From contig JAWOBE010000045.1 in assembly GCA_046498185.1 (NCBI GenBank), forward strand, positions 1-6,509: a stretch of DNA of 6,509 bases, read 5' to 3'. This document shows positions 1 to 5,299 of this stretch, in pieces. The position numbers were made by a program, and so were the translations under genes. The notes beneath the pieces are model-generated. The model had not been told where the DNA came from, made no database searches, and worked only from the letters and a program-made list of their open reading frames with translations. Source of the stretch: CAYXDR01 sp046498185. Its GTDB lineage: Bacteria; Desulfobacterota; DSM-4660; Desulfatiglandales; Desulfatiglandaceae. Each line of letters opens with the position of its first letter. The stretch's first letter is position 1.

Positions 1-27
1 AAGATCCCATCGTCTGTCCTCTTGCAT
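1..27 (-). CDS. Possible start of an ORF running off the left edge (candidate transposase)
   Basis: On the minus strand an ATG (27-25) opens a frame reading MQEDRRWDL and continuing past the window edge. An AAAAGGA sequence sits about 6 bases upstream of the ATG, at a suitable Shine-Dalgarno distance. A short charged N-terminus like this would suit a helix-turn-helix transposase that begins just inside an element end, and the repeated boxes upstream agree with that. Only nine residues are visible, so the family cannot be named and the ORF may be spurious. Confidence 0.25.
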
Positions 28-236
28 ATAGATCCTTTTCTTTTATTGGCCCAACAGCCACAATAGATGGACAAATTTGCATCTATTACCCTTATATCAT
101 GGACAATTTTCCACCTATTTTCATATTAAACGGCCAAAAGTAAAAAAAAGGGATATGTTTTTCCACTTATTGCACATGATGCCTGATAGCATGGAAAATT
201 GAAGTTTCTCAGCAAGGTGCGGCGGTCCCAGCGAGT
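1..236. mobile_element. Possible end of an insertion element (or other foreign DNA) disrupting the TRAP permease gene
   Basis: Recognisable TRAP permease coding sequence (minus strand) stops around position 237, and the DNA to its left is AT-rich and unlike the gene. It contains near-repeats of the box ATGGA[CA]AA[AT]TT at 67-77, 99-108 and 191-200. The copy at 99 continues into TTCCACCTATT, and a further TTTCCACTTATT lies at 160-171. Multiple short boxes of this kind next to an element end are known as transposase-binding repeats in some IS families (IS21-type and some unclassified elements). A possible ORF starts near the left edge and runs out of the window, as expected for a transposase. 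The exact element border, its inverted repeats and its target duplication cannot be fixed from one end; the border probably lies between about 190 and 240. A deletion or inversion breakpoint is the alternative. Confidence 0.4.
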
Positions 237-1427
237 CGCCAGCACCGCCGCAAAACCGGGGCTGTAGCCTATCAGCATCATGACCACAATGATGACGAGG
301 GGCAGTGACATGTACCATTGTTTTTTCAATATCTGCCACGCATTGGGGGCGCCTTCCTCCACCATGCCTACAAGTCCGTAGCGCTTGGCTTCGAAATGAA
401 CCATCACGAACACGGCCAGAAAATAAAGAAATGCCGGGAATATGGCCATCTTCATGATGGTGACGTACTGGACGCCGGTCATTTCAGCCATAAGAAAGCC
501 GCCTGCGCCCATGATGGGCGGCATGAACATGCCTCCCACGGAAGAGGCCGGTTCGATGGCACCGGCTACGTGGGGGCGGAACCCGGTCCTTTTCATCAAA
601 GGTATAGTGAACGCCCCGGTGGAAACCGTGTTTGCGATGGCGCTGCCTGAAACGGACCCGAAAAAGCCGGAGGCCAGAACCGCAACCTTGGCCGGTCCGC
701 CGATGGAACGGCCCGCGAGGGCAAGGGGCAAATCCAGGAAGAATTTGCCCACGCCGGATTTTTTCAGGAATGCACCGAAGAAAATAAAAAGGATGACGTA
801 GGTGACCAGAACGTCGGCCATAATGCCGAACACCCCTTCCTGTTTCAGGTAGACGTGGGTGACGATGCGCTCGAAGGAAAAACCGCGGTGGGCGATTATT
901 TCGGGCATGTAGGGCCCAAAATAACAGTAGGCGATGAAGGTGGCGCCGACGATGGTGAGAGACCAGCCGAGCACCCGGCGGCAAACCTCTAAAGAAATGA
1001 TGATTCCGACCGTGCTTACGAAGTAATCCAGACGGGTCTCGTTCCCCATACGGTAATTTAGAGCTTCAAATTCGATGATCCAGTAGGCCACGACAGCCGC
1101 CGCAATCGCAGCCAGAATAACGTCTACTGCTGAAGGGCGGTTTTGAGGTGAACGGCCCCTGCCGGGGTAGTTCAAAAATACCAGTACATACGTGATAAGG
1201 ACGTAAATCCCTCGATGGTGCTGGGCGGCTACCGGACTCCACCCCGCATTATACATATAGAAGAAAACCATAAAGATGACCAGGGCCGAGCAAAGGTGGT
1301 GCCAGAATCCGGTCATCATGCGACCGGTCTTGGCATCCGATCGCACTATCTCATCCAGTTTCACTTTGTCCGCCGGGATTGGTTTCGAAATTGGAGGGGG
1401 GTCGTTATTGCGGTTTTTCTCTTCCAT
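126..1427 (-). pseudogene. Fused TRAP transporter permease (DctQ-DctM, 4TM/12TM type), C-terminally truncated
   Basis: This is the membrane component of a TAXI-type TRAP transporter, which imports organic acids or related solutes using an ion gradient, normally Na+. The N-terminal part has hydrophobic segments near residues 46-62, 73-88, 101-120 and 135-150 (the small-subunit-like half). The DctM half follows. Its glycine-rich core is clear at residues 253-318: SGFFGSVSGSAIANTVSTG, IPLMKRTGFRPHVAGAIEPA, then a GGMFMPP segment and GAGGFLMAEMTG. Homology runs to GYSPGFAAVLA (387-397). The last 36 residues are then a non-TRAP tail beginning TRWDRR and rich in out-of-place residues. Family members are usually above 600 residues, against 433 here, so roughly the last third, including many transmembrane helices, is missing. 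The ATG at 1427 is preceded by GAAGG about 7 bases away. The gene lies 79 bases downstream of its TAXI receptor gene on the same strand. The product is probably nonfunctional, unless the remainder lies elsewhere. Confidence 0.88.
218..252. repeat. Imperfect palindrome at the permease breakpoint
   Basis: Nine-base arms TGCGGCGGT (218-226) and ACCGCCGCA (244-252) are perfect inverted complements. A second nested pair, GCGA (231-234) and TCGC (236-239), shares the same centre at 235. In minus-strand RNA, C-G and two G-U pairs would bridge most of the gap between the two stems, giving a strong hairpin. No T-run follows on the minus strand, so it does not look like an intrinsic terminator. It straddles the point where the TRAP permease homology ends. 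Confidence 0.7.
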
Positions 1428-1449
1428 GGGAGCCCTTCTTTAACAGGCG

Positions 1450-1475
1450 AAGGGAGGGATGATCATCCCTCCCTT
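1450..1475. promoter_or_regulatory. 26-bp perfect palindrome between the TAXI receptor and permease genes
   Basis: The sequence from 1450 to 1475 is its own exact reverse complement, with half-site AAGGGAGGGATGA. In the minus-strand transcript it lies 31 bases after the stop codon of the TAXI gene and 22 bases before the permease start, and it would fold into a stable stem with a small AU-rich loop. No T-tract follows, so a full terminator is unlikely. An intercistronic stem that protects the upstream mRNA or causes partial termination would fit, because binding-protein genes are often expressed above their permeases. A protein-binding operator is also possible. Confidence 0.6.
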
Positions 1476-1506
1476 GTTCATCGTGGTTAAAGTTGTAAGG
1501 TTTTGT

Positions 1507-2496
1507 TTAGTCAATGGGTTTAAGATCGTCGGGGATGGAAATGCCCTTTTCCTCCCAGAACCTGACGGCTCCCTTGTGAAGAGGCCTGGAGGAGCCCTTG
1601 AAGTTGTTTTCTACGCTCATCTCCCTTGCGGCTTTGTGTGCCTGGACCATATGCTCCAGCCCCTCTTTGGACCATGTGGCTTTCACGACTTTATACACGA
1701 TATCTTCGTCCACATCGGAGCGGCTGGTCAGAATCGTTCCGTCCTGGAACGTCATTATGTCCTCTGTCTGGCCTGGATAGGTATCGGCGGGGATGACCGT
1801 GGATACATAAGGGTATTCGTTGTAGAAGCCGGTTTCTTCAGCATCCTTGCCGACGTCGAGAAGCTTGATTTTTGACATGGTGGCCGCTTCGATGACCGAT
1901 GCATTGGGATATCCTACAAGAACCCAGAATGCGTCGATTTTGCCGTCTTTGAAGGCGGATGCGGCGGCGGAGTAACCCAGAAACTGGGGCTGGAATTTAT
2001 CCCATACACCTATGTGCCTGAAGAACCGTTCAGCTGAAAGGGCTGCTCCGGAGCCGGCATTGCCTACGGCCACCCTTTTGCCGGCCAGGTCTTTGGCGGA
2101 TTTGAACGGGCTGTCAGCATCGACGACAAGCTGGGCCGGGGCACCGTAAAGGAATCCCAGGCAACGAACTTTGTCATATATCTTTTCGTCTTTGGGGAGC
2201 TGACCTTTTGCGGCCAGTGCGATATCAACGGTATAGGAAAGACCGAAGTCAAAATCCCCACCGTGAACACGCCGGACATTTTCAGCGGATCCGCCTGATC
2301 CTTCGGCGGACATTTTGATTTCAGGATATGTTTTCGGGACGTAAAGGGAAATACCGTTGGCGAAGTAGTTAAAGGTTCCCCCCGTGGGACCTCCTCCAAT
2401 GGAGACGAAGACGGATTTTGCCTTGGTTTCAGCAGGGACGATACACAGACCAAGAGCCAATACTGCCAGCACTGCGATAAAAAACAAGCGTTTCAT
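1507..2496 (-). CDS. TAXI-family TRAP transporter substrate-binding protein
   Basis: This is the periplasmic solute receptor that captures the substrate and delivers it to the fused TRAP permease encoded just downstream. The protein has 329 residues, normal for the family. It opens with a signal peptide (MKR, hydrophobic residues 4-20, likely cleaved after TKA near residue 26). Family features are the glycine-rich SIGGGPTGGTFNYFANGIS segment (32-50), GSGGSAENVRRV (67-77), GKRVAVGNAGSGAALSAERF (139-158) and DGKIDAFWVLVGYPNASV (184-201). The frame is open for 66 more codons upstream, but the ATG at 2496 is chosen because AAGGAGGT lies 8 bases before it and the signal peptide begins there. The gene looks intact. 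Substrate cannot be predicted; some TAXI proteins bind glutamate or 2-oxoacids. A leader hairpin lies just upstream of its ribosome binding site. Confidence 0.93.
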   Translation of the reverse strand: MKRLFFIAVLAVLALGLCIVPAETKAKSVFVSIGGGPTGGTFNYFANGISLYVPKTYPEIKMSAEGSGGSAENVRRVHGGDFDFGLSYTVDIALAAKGQLPKDEKIYDKVRCLGFLYGAPAQLVVDADSPFKSAKDLAGKRVAVGNAGSGAALSAERFFRHIGVWDKFQPQFLGYSAAASAFKDGKIDAFWVLVGYPNASVIEAATMSKIKLLDVGKDAEETGFYNEYPYVSTVIPADTYPGQTEDIMTFQDGTILTSRSDVDEDIVYKVVKATWSKEGLEHMVQAHKAAREMSVENNFKGSSRPLHKGAVRFWEEKGISIPDDLKPID

Positions 2497-2504
2497 TTTC
2501 TTCC

Positions 2505-2512
2505 ACCTCCTT
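2505..2512 (-). promoter_or_regulatory. Strong ribosome binding site of the TAXI gene
   Basis: The minus strand reads AAGGAGGT, a near-perfect Shine-Dalgarno sequence, 8 bases before the ATG at 2496. It decides the start against the longer in-frame extension that would begin at 2694. Confidence 0.85.
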
Positions 2513-2520
2513 GTTCTTTG

Positions 2521-2553
2521 GGGCTCACGCCTCCAGATGATGGTAAAGAGCCC
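2521..2553 (-). promoter_or_regulatory. Possible leader hairpin upstream of the TAXI ribosome binding site
   Basis: GGGCTC (2521-2526) and GAGCCC (2548-2553) are perfect complements separated by 21 bases. In the minus-strand transcript the 3' arm ends 8 bases before the Shine-Dalgarno sequence. The stem could affect translation or mRNA stability. It is only six base pairs with a long loop, and no known riboswitch core was recognised. Confidence 0.3.
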
Positions 2554-2701
2554 GGGACATGCTTTTCCGGATGGGCACAAGCTGAGTTCAATGCAGAGGT
2601 TGAAAAACCATGCAATTGATTTTTCCTTCCACCCACGAAAAAACAACGTTCCGGAGTAATTAAACGAAAAATTAAAGTTTGCTTTTTCATTCACGTATTT
2701 A

Positions 2702-2730
2702 TTGCATTTTTTGTTAAAAAAAGATATTAT
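2702..2730 (+). promoter_or_regulatory. Candidate sigma-70 promoter (TTGCAT-17-TATTAT)
   Basis: TTGCAT (2702-2707) and TATTAT (2725-2730) are separated by exactly 17 bases. The -10 matches consensus at 5 of 6 positions, the -35 at 3 of 6. It would start transcripts near 2737, upstream of a possible small ORF at 2814 and over 400 bases upstream of mrpE. The region is AT-rich, so a chance match is likely enough to keep confidence low. Confidence 0.28.
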
Positions 2731-2813
2731 TACAAATTATGTAACGTTGCGTTTTCCGAAGGAGTAATTCTCAATTAAGCACAGGAAGAACAGGAAAATA
2801 ATAGGAAGAAGTT

Positions 2814-2900
2814 ATGGTAAAAATTGCTAAAAAATTATCAATAAGATTTATGGAATTCGTAATCCACCCTAACCCTTCCAATACTAATGACTGTAAATGA
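2814..2900 (+). CDS. Possible small ORF, 28 residues, unknown function
   Basis: An ATG at 2814 has AGGAAG five bases upstream and opens a 28-codon frame beginning MVKIAKKLSIRFMEFVIHP and ending at TGA (2898-2900). The product would be basic and slightly amphipathic at its N-terminus and polar at its C-terminus. It lies about 85 bases downstream of a promoter-like sequence. Purine-rich AGGAA boxes occur at 2783, 2792 and 2803, about one helical turn apart. No family is recognised. It may encode a small peptide or a leader ORF, or be a chance reading frame. Confidence 0.2.
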   Translation: MVKIAKKLSIRFMEFVIHPNPSNTNDCK

Positions 2901-2905
2901 CTGTA
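2886..2905. repeat. Exact tandem 10-bp repeat
   Basis: AATGACTGTA occurs twice back to back (2886-2895 and 2896-2905). The 10-bp period places both copies on the same face of the helix, as expected for a pair of regulator half-sites. It lies about 85 bases upstream of the better mrp promoter candidate. Chance or replication slippage is possible. Confidence 0.6.
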
Positions 2906-2990
2906 ATAGATGCCAATGTCAAGGGAAAAATCGGCATATTACAGGCCAATCCTTGCCAGGGGGAGGGTTTCGTGGGGCGGAAAAAATGTC

Positions 2991-3019
2991 TTGACGCCAA
3001 TTGATGGAAGTGCTAACTA
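2991..3019 (+). promoter_or_regulatory. Candidate promoter of the mrp operon
   Basis: TTGACG (2991-2996) matches the -35 consensus at 5 of 6 positions. After a 17-base spacer comes TAACTA (3014-3019), a poor -10 but preceded by the extended -10 motif TGC (3011-3013). Transcripts would start near 3026 and give a leader of about 145 bases before mrpE. The dyad TGCTA-N4-TAGCA (3011-3024) lies over the -10. Confidence 0.3.
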
Positions 3020-3024
3020 TAGCA
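3011..3024. promoter_or_regulatory. Short dyad TGCTA-N4-TAGCA over the candidate -10
   Basis: Five-base inverted repeats flank a 4-base centre, ACTA, and overlap the -10 region of the promoter candidate at 2991-3019. A repressor operator at this place is conceivable. A dyad this short can arise by chance. Confidence 0.25.
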
Positions 3025-3171
3025 GCAGTAAAATAATACAAGTAAAATAGCGGTATTCTGGCATTTGATGCATTTAATTTTATGCTATTAATTTTTTATG
3101 AATATAAGAGGCCTTTTGTTGTGCTTTAATTTTTAAATTGATCAGCTTGAGTTTTATGTCGATTTTTGGAT

Positions 3172-3732
3172 ATGAAGAAGCTGCAAACTTATAATTTATT
3201 TTTTTCGTTTATAGGCTTAATGGTATTCTGGGTCGCAATGAGCGGTTATCTGGATGCCTTTCATATCGGCTTGGGTATTTTATGTGCCGGTGTGGTCATC
3301 GCCTTTAACTATCGCCTGAAGACATCGCGATTCTTTGATTTTGAGCTTGAAGATCTACACAATTTACGCGTTTTAAAAATTTTTTCCTACCTACTCTGGT
3401 TGGCCTACCAAATTTTACTTTCAGGTTTCAGGGTTGCATTCGTGATCATAAACCCCCGGATGCCGATCGAAACACATATCCTGAAATTCAAAACCCGGCT
3501 TCCGCACGCCCAGGCGAAAATGGTGCTGGGTAATTCCATTACACTCACCCCGGGGACATTGACGGTAGATATCGTGGATGATGAATTCACTGTTCATGCA
3601 CTTACGCGGGAATCTGCCACCGATATCTTGAACGACAATATGCCCCGTCATGTTTTCCAATTGTTTTCTGATAAAGAAATAGACGTAATTTATGATTTAG
3701 AAATTATTGCATCTTTGGATAATATTAAATGA
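3172..3732 (+). CDS. mrpE: Mrp/Mnh-type Na+/H+ antiporter subunit E (MbhA-like)
   Basis: This is a small membrane subunit of Mrp-type cation/proton antiporters, and equals MbhA in membrane-bound hydrogenases. The protein has 186 residues. It has hydrophobic segments at about 8-24, 30-46 and 68-92, then a cytoplasmic domain. The family hallmark LGNSITLTPGTLTVDI (119-134) is clear and is followed by DDEFTVHAL. Start choice: the ATG at 3172 gives the normal MKKL-type N-terminus. A TTG two codons earlier (3166) is in frame but has no better ribosome binding site, and the Shine-Dalgarno signal is weak for both. The stop overlaps the next ATG (ATGA). It is the first gene of the cluster. Its AT content is higher than that of the genes further on. 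Confidence 0.92.
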   Translation: MKKLQTYNLFFSFIGLMVFWVAMSGYLDAFHIGLGILCAGVVIAFNYRLKTSRFFDFELEDLHNLRVLKIFSYLLWLAYQILLSGFRVAFVIINPRMPIETHILKFKTRLPHAQAKMVLGNSITLTPGTLTVDIVDDEFTVHALTRESATDILNDNMPRHVFQLFSDKEIDVIYDLEIIASLDNIK

Positions 3733-4001
3733 CACAATTTTTTTTATATAGTGCTGTGGCTTTGACCATTGTTATCGCAATACCGCTGATTCGGGTGGTC
3801 AAAGGCCCGACGGTATACGACCGTTTCGTAGGCGCGAATGCGATTGCGACTAAAACGATGGTTCTTATCTGCCTGATAGGGTTTTTGTTCGGGCGGATCG
3901 ATATGTTTGTCGATATAACCCTGGCTTATGCTGTTCTGGGATTTATAGGCATCCTGGCCGTCGCAAAATATTTGACCTCACGGAGATCTGACAGCGAATG
4001 A
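3729..4001 (+). CDS. mrpF: Mrp/Mnh-type Na+/H+ antiporter subunit F (MbhB-like)
   Basis: This is a 90-residue integral membrane subunit of the Mrp antiporter module. Three hydrophobic helices are seen at about 3-22, 36-54 and 60-80. The family motif RVVKGPTVYDRFVGANAIATK (22-42) lies between the first two, and Asp62 sits in the third, in MFVDITLAYAVLGF. Length is typical. Its ATG overlaps the mrpE stop by 4 bases (ATGA), and its own stop overlaps mrpG in the same way, so translation is probably coupled. In Mrp complexes F packs with E and G at one end of the assembly. Confidence 0.93.
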   Translation: MTQFFLYSAVALTIVIAIPLIRVVKGPTVYDRFVGANAIATKTMVLICLIGFLFGRIDMFVDITLAYAVLGFIGILAVAKYLTSRRSDSE

Positions 4002-4321
4002 CATTGTTGCAGAATATTTTGAGTGTTCTTCTTGTTTGCATGGGCATATTTTTCATGCTGGTCGGTAGCATCGGTATTTTGAGGCTCCCTGACTTTTATT
4101 CGAGAACCCACGCCGTCAGTATGTCCGATGCCTTGGGTATCTCTTCTGTGATGCTGGGGCTGATTGTATATGAAGGCTTCACGCAGAGCAGTTTGAAGCT
4201 TTTGTTGATAATATTGTTTGTCGCCCTTTCGAACCCGATCGGGTCCCACGCCTTGTCGCGTGCCGCCTATATAAAGAAGGTAAAGCCGCTTTTAACCGGC
4301 TGGAAGCACGGGGATAGTTAA
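3998..4321 (+). CDS. mrpG: Mrp/Mnh-type Na+/H+ antiporter subunit G (MbhC-like)
   Basis: This is a 107-residue membrane subunit with three predicted helices (about 5-27, 43-60 and 65-80). The diagnostic segment GILRLPDFYSRTHAVSMSDA (26-45) is present, followed by the conserved NPIGSHALSRAAY (79-91) after the third helix. Length is normal and the gene is intact. It starts on an ATGA overlap with mrpF. It ends in TAATG, sharing one base with the start of the DUF4040 gene. Confidence 0.93.
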   Translation: MTLLQNILSVLLVCMGIFFMLVGSIGILRLPDFYSRTHAVSMSDALGISSVMLGLIVYEGFTQSSLKLLLIILFVALSNPIGSHALSRAAYIKKVKPLLTGWKHGDS

Positions 4322-4566
4322 TGATCTGGGAACTTGAGCTTATCCTCTATGTTTTTCTTATCCTGCTTGCCGTTGTGGCCCTGGAGGTGGAAGATCTGCT
4401 CGTCGCAGTGGTGATGCTCACGGTCTTCAGCTTTTCCGCAGCGCTTCTGTTCATCTCTATGGGTGCGATAGATGTAGGCTTCACCGAAGCCGTTGTCGGA
4501 GGAGGGATAACAGGAATATTGTTTGTTGTTGCAATCTATAGAACCACAAGTAAGGCTAAAGGTTGA
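4321..4566 (+). CDS. mbhD: Stand-alone DUF4040 subunit (MbhD-like; equals part of the MrpA C-terminus)
   Basis: This 81-residue membrane protein has helices at about 5-21, 25-47 and 57-73. The segment MGAIDVGFTEAVVGGGITG (47-65) carries the Asp-x-x-x-Thr-Glu-Ala pattern, with Glu56 membrane-embedded. That pattern is typical of the DUF4040 domain found at the C-terminal side of MrpA and as separate MbhD in membrane-bound hydrogenases. In canonical Mrp operons this domain is fused to the large MrpA; here it is free, between mrpG and an MbhE-type gene. That indicates MBH-style organisation. The symbol follows the MBH naming and does not imply that a hydrogenase is present. The stop TGA overlaps the next gene's TTG start. 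Confidence 0.85.
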   Translation: MIWELELILYVFLILLAVVALEVEDLLVAVVMLTVFSFSAALLFISMGAIDVGFTEAVVGGGITGILFVVAIYRTTSKAKG

Positions 4567-4862
4567 AAACTATAAAGATAGTGATATTAATTTTGTTTTT
4601 CTCGGTCCTTGCCTACGGCACCGTTGATTTACCTTACCGCGGCGATCCGGATAACCTGATGCACCGGGAAACAAGCATAACGGGCACGCCCGTGGCCGGG
4701 AATTATTATATCCGTAAAGCTTATGAAGACGCGAAGACCTACAATATGGTGACCGTTGTGCTCGCCGATTACCGCGGGGTGGATACACTCGGTGAACAGG
4801 TGGTCATTTATTCGGCCGGTCTCATAACCCTGCTGATCCTACGGAGGAACCGCCGCCGATGA
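4563..4862 (+). CDS. mbhE: MbhE-like subunit (MrpA C-terminal / MrpB N-terminal type), TTG start
   Basis: This is a 99-residue protein with one N-terminal helix (about 4-19), a loop rich in charged residues, and a second helix (about 79-93). The loop contains NMVTVVLADYRGVDTLGE (61-78), the family's marker; the matching stretch in MrpA reads like VDFRGFDTLGE. In Mbh-type complexes this is the separate subunit MbhE. TTG at 4563 is the only reasonable start. It overlaps the preceding TGA (TTGA), and AAGG lies about 7 bases upstream. The C-terminus ends in a basic run, RRNRRR. The stop overlaps the mrpB ATG. GGAGG at 4843-4847, inside this gene, is the likely ribosome binding site for mrpB. Confidence 0.85.
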   Translation: MKTIKIVILILFFSVLAYGTVDLPYRGDPDNLMHRETSITGTPVAGNYYIRKAYEDAKTYNMVTVVLADYRGVDTLGEQVVIYSAGLITLLILRRNRRR

Positions 4863-5299
4863 GAGGACAGTACGACAGCCTGATCGTTTTGCTGGGCGCC
4901 CGTTTCCTGAGTCCGTATATCATGATGTTCGGTCTTTACGTTATTTTCCACGGCCATTATTCTCCAGGAGGAGGCTTCCAGGGAGGCACGCTGCTCGCTG
5001 CTTCGGTGCTGCTGGTTCGTGTTGCGGGGGGCCGGCTGGTTGCGAGACGTCAAATCAAGGAGTTCATCACGACCCCGTTGGCTGCTGTAGGGGTTGTGAT
5101 CTATTTTGCCACCGGCATGACGGCGCTTCTTGCCGGGGGTTATTTTCTAGACTATGGTTATTTGCCATTTCCAGGTGTAAATCCTGTTTGGCTAAGATAT
5201 TATGGTATTTTAAGTATAGAAATTGGTGTAGGCTTGGCTGTTATGTCTATATTAATAATGATTTTCGATAATATGGCAAAAGGTGAAGATTTTGTTTGA
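4859..5299 (+). CDS. mrpB: Mrp/Mnh-type Na+/H+ antiporter subunit B (MbhF-like)
   Basis: This is a 146-residue membrane subunit. The signature HGHYSPGGGFQGG (31-43) is conserved, and helices lie at about 8-30, 42-56, 72-94 and 114-136. It begins on an ATGA overlap with the MbhE-like gene and has GGAGG 11 bases upstream. Composition changes sharply inside the gene. Bases up to about 5140 are GC-rich (about 72% in 4981-5040), while 5161-5280 are only about 31% GC, with codons such as TTA, ATA, AGA and GTA. The reading frame and family features continue across the change. The C-terminal part may therefore descend from a recombinant segment. Confidence 0.92.
   Translation: MRGQYDSLIVLLGARFLSPYIMMFGLYVIFHGHYSPGGGFQGGTLLAASVLLVRVAGGRLVARRQIKEFITTPLAAVGVVIYFATGMTALLAGGYFLDYGYLPFPGVNPVWLRYYGILSIEIGVGLAVMSILIMIFDNMAKGEDFV

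Larger units (their letters stand above)
2497..3171. other. Divergent intergenic region, mostly AT-rich
   Basis: These 675 bases separate the leftward TRAP operon from the rightward Mrp operon and must hold the promoters of both. Long A/T runs occur at about 2660-2740 and 3025-3135, with a GC-richer patch at about 2941-2998. No gene of normal length is present. Candidate rightward promoters, a small ORF, a tandem repeat and a dyad are listed separately. No convincing promoter for the leftward TAXI gene and no known riboswitch or RNA gene was identified. Confidence 0.8.

Noticed and set aside
318..801. Plus-strand open frames opposite the TRAP permease
   Set aside because: They are antisense shadows of a GC-rich coding gene whose minus-strand product has clear TRAP motifs.
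2497..2694. In-frame 66-codon N-terminal extension of the TAXI protein
   Set aside because: The ATG at 2496 has a strong AAGGAGGT and begins a proper signal peptide. The extension would bury that signal and lacks family similarity.
2650..2760. A leftward promoter for the TAXI gene (for example TTAACA on the minus strand near 2711-2716)
   Set aside because: The matching -10 at 17 bases is poor (GTGAAT). AT richness makes such partial matches common, so none was called.
2645..2769. AACGTT and GGAGTAATT each occurring twice (2645-2661 and 2743-2769)
   Set aside because: The spacing inside the two copies differs, and short repeats like these are expected by chance in several hundred AT-rich bases.
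2941..2998. GC-rich patch considered as a riboswitch or other structured RNA upstream of mrp
   Set aside because: Only a 4-bp GGCG/CGCC pairing could be found and no known riboswitch core was recognised.
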